A DNA stretch of 64,000 nt from an uncultured Elusimicrobiales bacterium (lineage in GTDB: Bacteria > Elusimicrobiota > Elusimicrobia > Elusimicrobiales > Elusimicrobiaceae): contig CAKUMH010000001.1 of NCBI GenBank assembly GCA_934667625.1, forward strand, positions 1 through 64,000, written 5' to 3'. The notes beneath the pieces were generated by a model. It ran no database searches. It was not told the origin of the DNA and worked only from the letters and a program-made list of their open reading frames with translations. This document shows positions 24,800 through 33,538 of the stretch, one piece after another. The translations under genes were made by a program, and so were the position numbers. Positions within the stretch are counted from its first letter, which is position 1; each line of letters begins with the position of its first letter.

Positions 24800-25792
24800 T
24801 TAAAATTTTTGCGGCGCCGTCGGGACCTCGGCTTTTGGGGCCGGCGGCAAGCTGTTTCCCGGCACTGCGGGGGCCGCTTCTGTTGGAATGGTTTCTGTTG
24901 GGACAGACGCTGTTTGGGCCGAGTCTATAGGCAAAGCCTCCGTTTGCAAAGCTTGATCCGTTGGAACTGTTTGTTCGGTTTCGGGCCGGGCCGCCGCGGC
25001 AGCCGGCACTGGTTCATTTAGCACTTGCATCTGCGCTGGGGCCGGTTCCGCCGCTGGCACGGGCCCCGCCGTTTTACTCACATCATCCAAGGGTGTCTCT
25101 TCGGGTTCTTGAGCAACATTTTCCTCCGGGCTTTTTGGCAAAATAAAGGGCGGATCCTCCGGGTCAAACACGATGCCCTCAGCAGGCTCTTTCGGTGCCG
25201 GGGCAGGAGCCGGGGGGAGCGCCCCCCCCTTCCACTGCACCGGCTGCTTGGGCGGATAGCGCCGGATAATATCCTGCGCCGAATCCTCATAAAACAAACG
25301 CCCCACCTTCCACGAGTCATACAGCTGCTTCTCCGGCGATTCCGGACGGAACACGTCCTTCCCCGTCGTACGGTCAGCCAGCGCAAAGGCCAGCAGGTGC
25401 AGCACGGCAATGTCTTTACTGGTAAAATTCTTACGCTTTTCGTATCCGCTCACCCGTGCCAATACCTTGAGCGTGTGTCCCTTTTTAATCCCCGTCATCT
25501 GCGGCATAGAGCGCTTATTAAAGGTCACCAGCAGCAACTCATAGGAAAGGGAATCCCCCTTTCCCGTGGCGTAATAATAAAGCGGCGCGTCAATTTTAAG
25601 CACCAAACGCAGGCGCAGCGCATCCTCGGTGATTCCCTTCACTTCCCCGCCGAAAGACACCACCTGCCCACGGTAAGCGGCAGGGTCTTTTTCAATGCCC
25701 TGCAGGTAATCCAAGTTTTGGTCTTTATACGGAATCATGGCGCTGCAAGCCGCCAAAAGCAGGCCACCCAGCAGCCCTAAAAAACGTTTCAT
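24800..25792 (-). CDS. Lipoprotein with Pro/Ala/Glu-rich C-terminus
   Basis: The function is unknown. The 330-residue protein has a lipobox (LLLAAC, Cys at about residue 17) and a globular half (about 20-185) with strand-rich VVSFGGEVKGI, LRLRLVLKI and HTLKVLARV, resembling an OB-like or Slp/YeaY-type periplasmic domain. A disordered half of about 145 residues rich in Pro, Ala and Glu/Gln follows. The ATG at 25792 puts the lipobox where it belongs; the longer frame starts 13 codons earlier with no signal. It is probably an envelope lipoprotein with a flexible tether. Confidence 0.75.
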   Translation of the reverse strand: MKRFLGLLGGLLLAACSAMIPYKDQNLDYLQGIEKDPAAYRGQVVSFGGEVKGITEDALRLRLVLKIDAPLYYYATGKGDSLSYELLLVTFNKRSMPQMTGIKKGHTLKVLARVSGYEKRKNFTSKDIAVLHLLAFALADRTTGKDVFRPESPEKQLYDSWKVGRLFYEDSAQDIIRRYPPKQPVQWKGGALPPAPAPAPKEPAEGIVFDPEDPPFILPKSPEENVAQEPEETPLDDVSKTAGPVPAAEPAPAQMQVLNEPVPAAAAARPETEQTVPTDQALQTEALPIDSAQTASVPTETIPTEAAPAVPGNSLPPAPKAEVPTAPQKF

Positions 25793-25863
25793 ACAAACTC
25801 CCGGATATATTATAACTTTTTCAGCCGGCATATGTTGAATGACTAACGCTACCTGTCATACAA

Positions 25864-25897
25864 AGAAAAAAGGAAGAGGGATCTCGGCCTCTTCCTT
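25864..25897 (-). terminator. Terminator of the tRNA-Lys/tRNA-Glu unit
   Basis: AAGGAAGAGG-loop-CCTCTTCCTT, ten pairs, with a T-run on the minus strand. Confidence 0.85.
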
Positions 25898-25929
25898 GTA
25901 AAACGCCTAACTGCGAAGACAAATAAAAA

Positions 25930-26001
25930 CGCCCTCTGGGAGAATCGAACTCCCCTTTTCGGATTGAAAATCCGACGTCCTAACCGATAGACGAAGAGGG
26001 C
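25930..26001 (-). tRNA. tRNA-Glu(TTC)
   Basis: A full cloverleaf is readable on the minus strand: acceptor GCCCTCT / AGAGGGC, anticodon loop with TTC between GGATT and AATCC, and GTTCGATTC in the T arm. The 3' CCA is not encoded. It follows tRNA-Lys in the same transcript. Confidence 0.95.
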
Positions 26002-26007
26002 ATTAAA

Positions 26008-26082
26008 TGGTGCGCCCGGTGAGACTTGAACTCACGGCCCCCCGCTTAAAAGGCGGATGCTCTACCACTGAGCTACGAGCGC
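26008..26082 (-). tRNA. tRNA-Lys(TTT)
   Basis: The cloverleaf has acceptor GCGCTCG / CGGGCGC, D arm AGCTCAGTGGTAGAGC, anticodon TTT in CCGCCTTTTAAGCGG and T arm GTTCAAGTC. Unlike its neighbour it carries an encoded CCA. It is first of a two-tRNA unit, with 6 bases between the genes. Confidence 0.95.
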
Positions 26083-26277
26083 TAAAAAATCAGTCAAAAG
26101 AATTTTCCGGGTTTAATCAAGTTCGGGTTAAACCCAACACATTTATTATACTAAAATTTTCGCGCGTGCACAAGATTTTTATTTTTCATCCTGTCCGGCG
26201 CTTTCCTGTGATGATTTATTATAACACTTTTTTTACAAACACGTCAAAAATTTCGTCGCACCGGTTGCCAAAATTGT

Positions 26278-26306
26278 TTGACAACCCCCGCCCCGCTTGC
26301 TACCAT
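26278..26306 (+). promoter_or_regulatory. ridA-malQ promoter
   Basis: A consensus TTGACA and TACCAT separated by exactly 17 bases predict a start near 26313, about 42 bases before the ridA ATG. Confidence 0.75.
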
Positions 26307-26354
26307 ATAACAAAAGGGGTTTTGCCTCTTGTGTTATTTTGCGAGGTTTTATCT

Positions 26355-26732
26355 ATGAAAAAAATTATCAATTCCGCCAGCGCACCCAAGGCCATCGGGC
26401 CGTATTCCCAAGCGGTGGAGGACGGCGGTCTTGTTTTCACATCCGGTGTTTTGCCGGTGGATCCCGTCACGGGGGAAATTTACAGCGGGGACGTGCAGGT
26501 GCAAACCGAACTGATTTTAAACAATTTGGAAAACATTTTAAAAGAAGCCGGCTGCACGCTTAAAAACGTGGTCAAAACCACCGTGTACATGACGGACCTC
26601 ACCAAATTTGCCGAGATGAACGCCACGTACGAGACCTTCTTTAAAGAGAACCCGCCTGCCCGCAGCACCCTTCAAGTGGTGGCGCTGCCCAAGGGCAGCG
26701 TGGTGGAAATTGAGGCCATCGCCAAAAAATAA
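26355..26732 (+). CDS. ridA: 2-iminobutanoate/2-iminopropanoate deaminase RidA
   Basis: RidA hydrolyses reactive enamine/imine intermediates released by PLP enzymes such as threonine dehydratase. The 125-residue protein has the YjgF/RidA trimer fold with IGPYSQAV, FTSGVLPVDP, TVYMTDLTKFA and the C-terminal substrate-binding Arg in ARSTLQVVALPKG. The ATG has a GCGAGG site upstream. Longer starts in the frame run into the tRNA region and are false. It is probably co-transcribed with malQ and the nucleotidyltransferase gene downstream. Confidence 0.96.
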   Translation: MKKIINSASAPKAIGPYSQAVEDGGLVFTSGVLPVDPVTGEIYSGDVQVQTELILNNLENILKEAGCTLKNVVKTTVYMTDLTKFAEMNATYETFFKENPPARSTLQVVALPKGSVVEIEAIAKK

Positions 26733-26744
26733 CGGTTTTTTCAG

Positions 26745-28316
26745 ATGACAATTCAAGACCAGGTGCTAAGCAGCCGCTTAAACGGGATTCTCCTGCCGCT
26801 GGCCGCCATGAAGACGGCCCAGGACTGGGGCGTGGGGGATTTTGCCTCGCTGCGCGAATGGGTGGCTTTCTTTGCCAAGCAGGGCGCCAAAATCGTGCAG
26901 ATTTTGCCGCTGCAGGAAACTGCCCCCGGCGAAAATTGCCCCTATTCCGCCTTAAGCGCCTTCGCCACGGACCCAGTATACGCCGATATTTCCGACGTGT
27001 ACGACGTGCAAAACAGTCCCGAGGCACAAGCCTATGTGTCCTCTCTCACCGACAAAATCCGCGAATGGAACGCCGCCCCGCGCGCGCCGTTTTTTGCGGT
27101 AAAACAGGCCAAGCTCAAAGCCCTGTGGCTGGGGTACAAACACTTTTTGCAGACGGAGGCCGCCGTCCGCTCCGCACGTTTTTTAGCATTTGAAGCCTAT
27201 CAGGCCTCCCAAAGCGGCTGGCTCAAGGGCTATGTGCTTTTCCGCGCCCTCAAAGAATTTTACAAATGGCAAACCTGGACGGCCTGGCCCGAAGACCTCA
27301 AAAATTTTGTTCCCTCCGCCGTTCATGCCTTCCATACCCAATACCGCGAATATGTGGACTTTTTTGCCTATGTGCAATGGGTGCTGGATTTGCAGCTGCG
27401 CCGCACCAAGACCTTTGCACAGGAGCAGGGCGTACTGATTTTTGGCGATATCCCCTTCGGCACCAATTTAGACAGTGCAGAAGTCTGGTCCGAGCGGGAA
27501 AATTACCGCCTCGGATATGAAATCGGCGCCCCCGCCGACCAGTTTTCCAAAGGCGGTCAACGCTGGGGTCTCCCCGCGTACGACTGGCCCTACCAACACA
27601 CGCACAACTTGGATTTATGGCGCCGCAAAATCCGCCGCGTCACCGAACTGTACGACCTCTTCCGCCTGGACCATTTGGTGGGGTTCTTCCGCACGTACGT
27701 TTTCGCCCCGGGGGATGAGCACGGCGCCTTTGATATAGAAGGCGAGCAAAACCAAATTGACCGCGGCTACAATTTTCTGCGCATGGTGCTGAACGAAGCC
27801 CACGGCAAGCTGCCCGTGGGAGAGGATTTAGGGGTCATCCCCAACTATGTACGCCGCATGCTGGCGGATTTACGCATCCCCGGCTATAAGGTTCTGCGCT
27901 GGGAACGCGAGGACAACGGCTACTACCGCGAACCGCGCAACTACCCGCAAGTCTCCTTGGCCACCACCTCCACGCACGATACCGAAACGGTCCGCGGCTG
28001 GTGGGAAACCATGGACATTCGCGAACGCGCCAACATTTGGGAAATGATTTCCGCCAAAAAAACGGACGGAAATATTCCGTTTAATTTAGATACGCAACGC
28101 GCTATTTTGCGCCGCGTGCTTGATTCGTCCTCCGCGCTGACGCTTTTTTCCTGGCAAGACGTTATCGGCACGCTGGACCGTGTAAACACGCCCGGCACGG
28201 TGGGCGAGCAAAACTGGACCTACCGCAGTGCCTACACGCCCGATGAAGCGTCCCGCGTGTACGAAAAGGAATTGGCCATGTACCGCGCCCTGCTTGCGGA
28301 AACAGGCCGCCAATAA
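26745..28316 (+). CDS. malQ: 4-alpha-glucanotransferase (amylomaltase)
   Basis: MalQ disproportionates malto-oligosaccharides by transferring alpha-1,4-glucan segments (GH77). The 523-residue protein shows the family's catalytic nucleophile region FRLDHLVGFFRTY, the acid/base Glu in GEDLGVIP and the transition-state Asp in TSTHDTETVRGWW. The N-terminal ILLPLAAMKTAQDWG start is typical of bacterial MalQ. With the next gene it suggests storage or use of glycogen or maltodextrin. Only 12 bases separate it from ridA. Confidence 0.95.
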   Translation: MTIQDQVLSSRLNGILLPLAAMKTAQDWGVGDFASLREWVAFFAKQGAKIVQILPLQETAPGENCPYSALSAFATDPVYADISDVYDVQNSPEAQAYVSSLTDKIREWNAAPRAPFFAVKQAKLKALWLGYKHFLQTEAAVRSARFLAFEAYQASQSGWLKGYVLFRALKEFYKWQTWTAWPEDLKNFVPSAVHAFHTQYREYVDFFAYVQWVLDLQLRRTKTFAQEQGVLIFGDIPFGTNLDSAEVWSERENYRLGYEIGAPADQFSKGGQRWGLPAYDWPYQHTHNLDLWRRKIRRVTELYDLFRLDHLVGFFRTYVFAPGDEHGAFDIEGEQNQIDRGYNFLRMVLNEAHGKLPVGEDLGVIPNYVRRMLADLRIPGYKVLRWEREDNGYYREPRNYPQVSLATTSTHDTETVRGWWETMDIRERANIWEMISAKKTDGNIPFNLDTQRAILRRVLDSSSALTLFSWQDVIGTLDRVNTPGTVGEQNWTYRSAYTPDEASRVYEKELAMYRALLAETGRQ

Positions 28317-28321
28317 AATTT

Positions 28322-29257
28322 ATGACAAACGAATTTACCGCCATTATCCCTGCCGCGGGCAAAGGCGTACGCTTGCTGCCCTATACGGCCAATATGCCCA
28401 AAACCATGATCAGCGTGGCCGGCAAACCCATTTTGGGCCATATTTTGGACCAAGTAGAAGGGCTGGGTATTAAAAAGGTGGTTTTTATCGTCGGTTATAA
28501 AAAAGAAGCCATTGTGGAATTTGTCCGCTCGCAATACCCGCATTTACAGGTGTGTTTTGTGGAACAGGCCGAACCCAAGGGCTTGGGCCACGCCATTTAT
28601 TTAGCCAAACCATACGTCACGGGGCCATGCTTTATCTTACTGGGCGATACGATTGTAGACGGCGATTTGCGCCCCCTCGTTTTCGGCGGACAAAATGCCG
28701 TGGGCATTAAGCCCGTGTCCGATCCGTCCCGTTTTGGCATCGTAGAACTGAAAGACGAAAGAATCCTTTCGTTTGAAGAAAAACCCGAACACCCCAAGTC
28801 CAATTTGGCTATTATCGGGGCCTACTCGTTTTTAGACAGTGCCCGACTCTTCTCCGCCTTGGAGGAAGTTATCCGCTCGGGCAAAACGGTTAAGAACGAA
28901 ATCCAACTGACCGATGCCCTGTCCGTCCTGCTGGCGCGCGGGGTGACCATTGCTCCCGTGCACCTAAACGATTGGTTTGACTGCGGCACCGTGGAGGTGC
29001 TGTTACAAACCAACCGCCTGCTTTTGGACCGTCATCAAAACGTCCCCCCCGCCCTGCAAAAACACAACAACATCGTGCCGCCCTGCTGGATTGCAGACGG
29101 CGTCAAGGCCGAAAATTGTGTGTTGGGACCTTATGTTTCCGTAGCGTACGGCGCCCAGCTGGAAGGCTGCACGCTGCAGGACGTCATCGTCGGGCCGCAA
29201 ACCAATCTACATAAAAAAACCGCAACGCATGCGGTTTTAGATAAATTTAATTCGTAA
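28322..29257 (+). CDS. Sugar-1-phosphate nucleotidyltransferase
   Basis: The 311-residue enzyme has the nucleotidyltransferase signature PAAGKGVRLLPYTANMPKTM (first 30 residues), GLGHAIYLAK, LLGDTIVDGD, the sugar-site EEKP and DWFDCGT. A short left-handed beta-helix tail of about 70 residues follows. Members make NDP-glucose, NDP-mannose or dTDP-glucose; substrate specificity cannot be read. It follows malQ by five bases, so a role in glycogen precursor or polysaccharide synthesis is plausible. No ADP-glucose-specific motif is seen. Confidence 0.88.
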   Translation: MTNEFTAIIPAAGKGVRLLPYTANMPKTMISVAGKPILGHILDQVEGLGIKKVVFIVGYKKEAIVEFVRSQYPHLQVCFVEQAEPKGLGHAIYLAKPYVTGPCFILLGDTIVDGDLRPLVFGGQNAVGIKPVSDPSRFGIVELKDERILSFEEKPEHPKSNLAIIGAYSFLDSARLFSALEEVIRSGKTVKNEIQLTDALSVLLARGVTIAPVHLNDWFDCGTVEVLLQTNRLLLDRHQNVPPALQKHNNIVPPCWIADGVKAENCVLGPYVSVAYGAQLEGCTLQDVIVGPQTNLHKKTATHAVLDKFNS

Positions 29258-29260
29258 AAC

Positions 29261-29794
29261 TTATTGTTGGGGCGCTTCTGCCGCTTTTTCCGCTGGCGCG
29301 GGCACTTCGTCTGCGGCAGGTGTTTCTGCGGGGGCTTGCTCCTCCGCGGCCGGACCAGTGGCGGGCGGCTGTGGGAACAGTTCCTCGGCCAGTTTTTCGG
29401 CGTATTCGCGCGCGGTGTTATAGTCCGCAACGGCCTGGGTGAATTGGGAAGTCGGGCGGTTGGTATCCGTGTTTTTGGCCATTTCCAGCTCCAGCTGGGC
29501 CTTTTTAATGTAAAAATCCTCCAACGCCAGCAATAAGCGGATTTGGTTCACCAGCCGGTCTTTTTCCTCATTCACCACCACCGGGCAGGACTGCAAAGCC
29601 TGGTTTAAAATATCCAAATTTTTCCCCGCCGTCTCTAGCGTCAGTTCCGCCAGTGCCGGGTTCTGCGTGTTAAGCGGCGGCACGGAAACAGAGGCCGCCA
29701 AAGTGGCCCCGTGCTCGGGCAGATACATATTGCCCACCATCATTCCGCCCACAAAGAGGAGCGCCATCGTAAAAAGATAAAGAATGTAACGCAT
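29261..29794 (-). CDS. Membrane-anchored helical protein, unknown
   Basis: The protein has 177 residues with an N-terminal membrane segment (about 4-26), then a helical region (60-140) of heptad-like Leu/Ala/Glu spacing, and a Pro/Ala/Glu-rich tail of about 40 residues. No known domain is recognised. The low-complexity tail resembles those of the lipoprotein near 25 kb and of the S18 extension, a trait shared across proteins of this genome. It converges on the nucleotidyltransferase gene with only three bases between the stops. Confidence 0.6.
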   Translation of the reverse strand: MRYILYLFTMALLFVGGMMVGNMYLPEHGATLAASVSVPPLNTQNPALAELTLETAGKNLDILNQALQSCPVVVNEEKDRLVNQIRLLLALEDFYIKKAQLELEMAKNTDTNRPTSQFTQAVADYNTAREYAEKLAEELFPQPPATGPAAEEQAPAETPAADEVPAPAEKAAEAPQQ

Positions 29795-29889
29795 AGATAA
29801 AATCCTTTTTTATATTTTATCAAAATGGCGTTCAAATGAAACGCGTATTTACTATAATAAACCTAACAGACTTTACAAGGAGTTTTTTT

Positions 29890-30414
29890 ATGGCAAAAAT
29901 AAAATTCGGAAAACAAGGTCATTTAGAATTGGAAATTACCCCGCTGACCATTTGGTCCAATCCGGGCAGTGAAGGCGAGTTTATGGAGTATCAGCTGGGG
30001 CTCTATTGCGAGGGCGTCAGCGTATTTAACGAACACTGGACGGACAAACTCGTGGCCTTAAAGGACGAAGAAACCATTTACATCTCGGACTTCATCGCCG
30101 AAACGCTCACCGAACATAAGGAAAATAATTGGACCATGTTAGAGCCGAAAGTATCGCTCTATATGCGCCCGTCCGAGGCCGCCCCGGGGTGCTGCCGCTC
30201 CTACAACCAGCCGGACAATTTTTTATTACAGCTCACCCTGGAGCAAAACATTTTTGCCGGAGAAAACAAAACCTTCGGCCCGTATTCCAATACCGGGCTT
30301 ACCCTTCAGTTTGAGGCGCCAGGCAAGGCGTGGGCCCAATTCGCGCAGGACATCCGCACCGAAGAAGAAGATTTTGACGAAGAAGACCCCACCGCGGACG
30401 AATACCGGGATTAA
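29890..30414 (+). CDS. Cytoplasmic protein of unknown function, acidic C-terminus
   Basis: The 174-residue protein has no signal or membrane segment. It has alternating strands (LELEITPLTIW, YISDFIAETL, LLQLTLEQNIF) and a strongly acidic end (EEEDFDEEDP). It loosely resembles WapI-type small proteins, but this is not convincing. The ATG at 29890 is preceded by AAGGAG, which decides the start over an upstream in-frame ATG. Six bases separate its stop from the frame of the alkA-like gene, so it may be the first gene of the alkylation-repair unit. Confidence 0.7.
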   Translation: MAKIKFGKQGHLELEITPLTIWSNPGSEGEFMEYQLGLYCEGVSVFNEHWTDKLVALKDEETIYISDFIAETLTEHKENNWTMLEPKVSLYMRPSEAAPGCCRSYNQPDNFLLQLTLEQNIFAGENKTFGPYSNTGLTLQFEAPGKAWAQFAQDIRTEEEDFDEEDPTADEYRD

Positions 30415-30435
30415 AGCTTTTTGATCGGCGAAAAT

Positions 30436-31098
30436 ATGTTCTTTAAGTACGGAAAGGCCGAAACGGACTACCTCAAACAGCGTTGCCCCCGCTTGGCCCA
30501 CGTGATTGAACATGTCGGCCCCATCAAGCGCCGGGCGGACCGGGATTTGTTTTCTGCCGTTGTACACCATATTGTGGGTCAACAGATTTCCACCAAGGCC
30601 CAGGCCACTATTTGGGACCGCTTTGAAAAGGGCCTCCTACACGTCACTCCCCAAACCGTGGTGCAGGCCGGGCTGGCGCGTGTGCAGGGGTTTGGCATTT
30701 CGTTTAAAAAGGCGGAAAACATCTTGGATTTTGCCCAAAAAATTCAAAACAACGCCTTTGACCTGAACGCCCTGTGGCACCTGCCGGATGCGGAAGTGGC
30801 ACAGCGGCTTTCTTCCTTAAAAGGCGTAGGCGTGTGGACGGCCGAAATGCTCCTGCTTTTTTGCATGGAGCGCCCCGATATCTTTAGCTATGACGACTTG
30901 GCCCTCCAGCGCGGCCTGCGCATGCTTTACCACCACCGCAAAATTACGCGTCCCCTGTTTGAAAAATACCGCAAACGTTTCAGTCCGTACGGCTCGGTAG
31001 CCAGTTTGTATTTGTGGGCAGTGGCAGGCGGAGCAGTACCCGGGCTAAAGGATTACGCCCCGGCAAAAAAGGCCCCAAAACCCGCCAAAAGGAAATAA
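30436..31098 (+). CDS. DNA-3-methyladenine glycosylase (AlkA/HhH-GPD)
   Basis: The glycosylase excises alkylated purines in base-excision repair. The 220-residue protein has an HhH-GPD fold with helix-hairpin-helix LKGVGVWTAEML (about residues 128-139) and the catalytic aspartate in FSYDDLAL (Asp154). It lacks the N-terminal beta domain of E. coli AlkA, as in short AlkA-like enzymes. The start at ATG 30436 is taken rather than the TTG 15 bases upstream. It ends two bases before an ogt-type gene, so it is one operon of alkylation repair. Confidence 0.88.
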   Translation: MFFKYGKAETDYLKQRCPRLAHVIEHVGPIKRRADRDLFSAVVHHIVGQQISTKAQATIWDRFEKGLLHVTPQTVVQAGLARVQGFGISFKKAENILDFAQKIQNNAFDLNALWHLPDAEVAQRLSSLKGVGVWTAEMLLLFCMERPDIFSYDDLALQRGLRMLYHHRKITRPLFEKYRKRFSPYGSVASLYLWAVAGGAVPGLKDYAPAKKAPKPAKRK

Positions 31099-31099
31099 T

Positions 31100-31603
31100 A
31101 TGCTTTACTCCACCCTTTACCACTCCCCCATTGGGGAACTCACCCTGGCCGCCAACGGCGAAGCCTTATCCGGCCTGTGGCTGGCTGGGCAAAAATGCTT
31201 TGGCGGCAGTTACCGGGAAACCTTTGTCCGGCAGGATGCACTGCCTATTTTTAAGCAGACGGCCCTCTGGCTGGACGATTATTTTGCCGGAAAGCGCCCG
31301 CCGATTTCGGCGCTTGCGCTATCGCCCGCAGGCAGTCCGTTCCGCCAACGGGTGTGGCATCTTTTGTGCCAAATCCCCTATGGGCAGGTAACCACCTATG
31401 GCCAACTGGCCCGGCAGCTTGCCAAGCAAATGGGGCGCACCACCTTTTCGGCCCAGGCTGTGGGCGGCGCCGTGGGGCACAACCCCATTTCTATTATTAT
31501 TCCTTGCCACCGCGTCGTCGGCACAAACGGCAGATTAACAGGCTATGCAGGCGGCTTAAACGCCAAGGCCTGGTTACTCGCACACGAAGGAGTCGTTCTG
31601 TGA
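31100..31603 (+). CDS. ogt: Methylated-DNA-protein-cysteine methyltransferase
   Basis: The suicidal repair protein removes alkyl groups from O6-alkylguanine. The 167-residue protein carries the active-site PCHRV (Cys136 in IIPCHRVVG), the helix-turn-helix with FRQRVWHLLCQIPYGQ and the GGAVGHNP asparagine hinge. The N-terminal ribonuclease-like domain is present, so it is of Ogt type without an Ada regulatory domain. It overlaps the next gene by four bases. Confidence 0.93.
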   Translation: MLYSTLYHSPIGELTLAANGEALSGLWLAGQKCFGGSYRETFVRQDALPIFKQTALWLDDYFAGKRPPISALALSPAGSPFRQRVWHLLCQIPYGQVTTYGQLARQLAKQMGRTTFSAQAVGGAVGHNPISIIIPCHRVVGTNGRLTGYAGGLNAKAWLLAHEGVVL

Positions 31604-31938
31604 CTTCTTTTCCTCCCGACGGAAAACCTGCTAAACGCCACTTAACGGACGACCTCGCCTATCAGGTGCTAAGCGCGGTGGAAGAAATCCCCTGCGGCAA
31701 AGTAGCCTCTTACGGTCAGCTGGCGCGCCTCATCGGCCGTCCCCAAAATTCGCGCCTGGTGGGAAAAATTTTAAGCCGCGCCGAATTTTACGGCTCCTAC
31801 CCCTGCCACCGCGTGGTCAACCATGCCGGCCGCCTCGCTCCCGGCTTTGCCGAACAAAAGGCACTGCTGCTGGCAGAAGGGGTGCGGTTTACGGACAGCA
31901 CGCATGTAAACATGAAAAAACATCGGTGGGATTTTTAG
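31600..31938 (+). CDS. MGMT-family protein, DNA-binding domain only
   Basis: The 112-residue protein holds only the C-terminal half of an alkyltransferase: VLSAVEEIPCGKVASYGQLARL and YPCHRVVNHAGRL. It retains the reactive Cys69, so it is not a classic alkyltransferase-like (ATL) protein, where Trp takes that place. It begins with GTG overlapping the ogt stop, with AAGGAG ahead, so it is translationally coupled. It may repair bulkier lesions or flag them for excision. Close relatives are known as lone MGMT proteins. Confidence 0.82.
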   Translation: MTSFPPDGKPAKRHLTDDLAYQVLSAVEEIPCGKVASYGQLARLIGRPQNSRLVGKILSRAEFYGSYPCHRVVNHAGRLAPGFAEQKALLLAEGVRFTDSTHVNMKKHRWDF

Positions 31939-31981
31939 CGGGATTTTGGGAAACAGAGACTTCCGTTTTTGCACAAAAACA

Positions 31982-33538
31982 CTACTTTTTTGCGTTTTTT
32001 TCCACTTTTTTATAGAGTTTCAGCGCGGGTTTTAGCTCATTTTTTGCCCAATTTAGGTACTTTTGGGCCATTTCCGGCCGGTTTTGCGCCGCATAAACGG
32101 CCCCCAAATGGTAGGCTATTTCGGCATTTTGCTCCACCACCGGTTCGGGGATATTTTCCAGTAAATTTAAGGCTTTTTCCACATTCCCCTGCTTGAAATA
32201 AATCCACGCCTGCGTGTCTATAAACGCGTACTGCTGCGGGGCCAGCGCCAGCGCCCGGGCAACATACTCCTGCGCCTCGTCTAAACGCTTACCTCTCTCG
32301 GCGAGCGAGTACGCCTGCAAATTAAGCGCGGCGGCATTTTGTGGATTTTTCTTTAAAATTTGAGCAATTTGCGCTTCCATTGCGCGGTATTTTTTTAAGC
32401 TTTCCAATACGAAGGCATACTGCAGACGCGCCTCTTCGTAAGCGGGGTTAGTCTGCAAAATTTTTTCCAGCACGCGGGCGGCTTTTTTGTAAGATTTGGC
32501 CTCGTTTAACGCCAGCGCATAAAAATACGCAATTTCCACATTCCCGTCAAATTTTTGGTAGGCCTGCGCGAGCGTTTTTAAACTTTCCTGCGGTTGGTTC
32601 AACCTTTTTTGGTAAAAGCTCACCTGCAGCCATTTGGCGGCGGTTTGGTTGTAATCCTCCGCGTCTTTCACGTATTGCGCGGCGGCGGCGAAATCGCCCT
32701 CCTGTTCCGCCAAAAGCGCTAAAAAGTAGGAAGAAGGCACGTCTGCGTTGTCATCGGCTTTGGCTTTTAAAAAATACTGTTTTGCTTTTGGAAAATCCTT
32801 CACCAACAAAAAGACGGAAGCCATGCGTGAATACGTCGCCGCGTTGGCGTAGCCGGCCTGCTCCAGTTCTTCCAATTCGTGCAGCATTAAAAAGTATTGG
32901 GAAGTTTTTTCGTACACTTCGGCGCGGCCCAGTTTAGCGGCGGAAAATTCCGGGTCTGCCTGCAGGGCCTTATTGTAGTAAGTAAGGGCGCTTTCCCACT
33001 GTCCGCGGCGCTGGTACAACTGGGCGATTGCGGCATAGACATCGGCGGAAGCCGCCGGGGCTTTTTCGGCCAGCTCCAACAGTTTAGACACCGCCGTTTG
33101 GGGCGGGAAGGTGCTTAAAAAGGCGACATACTGGTAAAGCACGGCGGCGTTATCCGGGGCCAGTTCCAGCGCACGGGCGAAGGCCTTTTCGGCCTCCTGC
33201 AAATTTCCCTTCTTCCACTGGTAGGACGCATAGACCGTAAAATCCTCGGCGTCTTGGGAATCCTCGGAAAAGAAATCCGCATACGGTTCCGCCTTGGACA
33301 AATCCCCCATGGCAAGGGCGTTTAACACCAACAAGCGCTTAAGGTAAACAGAATCCGGTGCGGCCCTGAGTACGGCCTGCAAATACACATAACTATTGGG
33401 GTCCTCGTTACGCAGGGCATAGACGGATTTTAGAAATTGGTTGAAGAGCGCCGCTTCTTGGCGACCCTCCGGGCTAACGGAAAGCGCCCAGCAGGGGGTG
33501 CAAGCCAAACAGACAAGCAAGGCAAAAATTTTCTTCAT
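31982..33538 (-). CDS. Secreted TPR-repeat protein
   Basis: The 518-residue protein has a signal peptide (about residues 1-18, ending CWA) and ten or more tetratricopeptide units along its length. Examples are YQRRGQWESALTYYNKALQADP and AYSLAERGKRLDEAQEYVARAL. TPR solenoids are periplasmic scaffolds. It overlaps the start of rimI by four bases, so it lies in the tsaE-tsaB-rimI operon as its last gene. The partner is unknown. Confidence 0.85.
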   Translation of the reverse strand: MKKIFALLVCLACTPCWALSVSPEGRQEAALFNQFLKSVYALRNEDPNSYVYLQAVLRAAPDSVYLKRLLVLNALAMGDLSKAEPYADFFSEDSQDAEDFTVYASYQWKKGNLQEAEKAFARALELAPDNAAVLYQYVAFLSTFPPQTAVSKLLELAEKAPAASADVYAAIAQLYQRRGQWESALTYYNKALQADPEFSAAKLGRAEVYEKTSQYFLMLHELEELEQAGYANAATYSRMASVFLLVKDFPKAKQYFLKAKADDNADVPSSYFLALLAEQEGDFAAAAQYVKDAEDYNQTAAKWLQVSFYQKRLNQPQESLKTLAQAYQKFDGNVEIAYFYALALNEAKSYKKAARVLEKILQTNPAYEEARLQYAFVLESLKKYRAMEAQIAQILKKNPQNAAALNLQAYSLAERGKRLDEAQEYVARALALAPQQYAFIDTQAWIYFKQGNVEKALNLLENIPEPVVEQNAEIAYHLGAVYAAQNRPEMAQKYLNWAKNELKPALKLYKKVEKNAKK

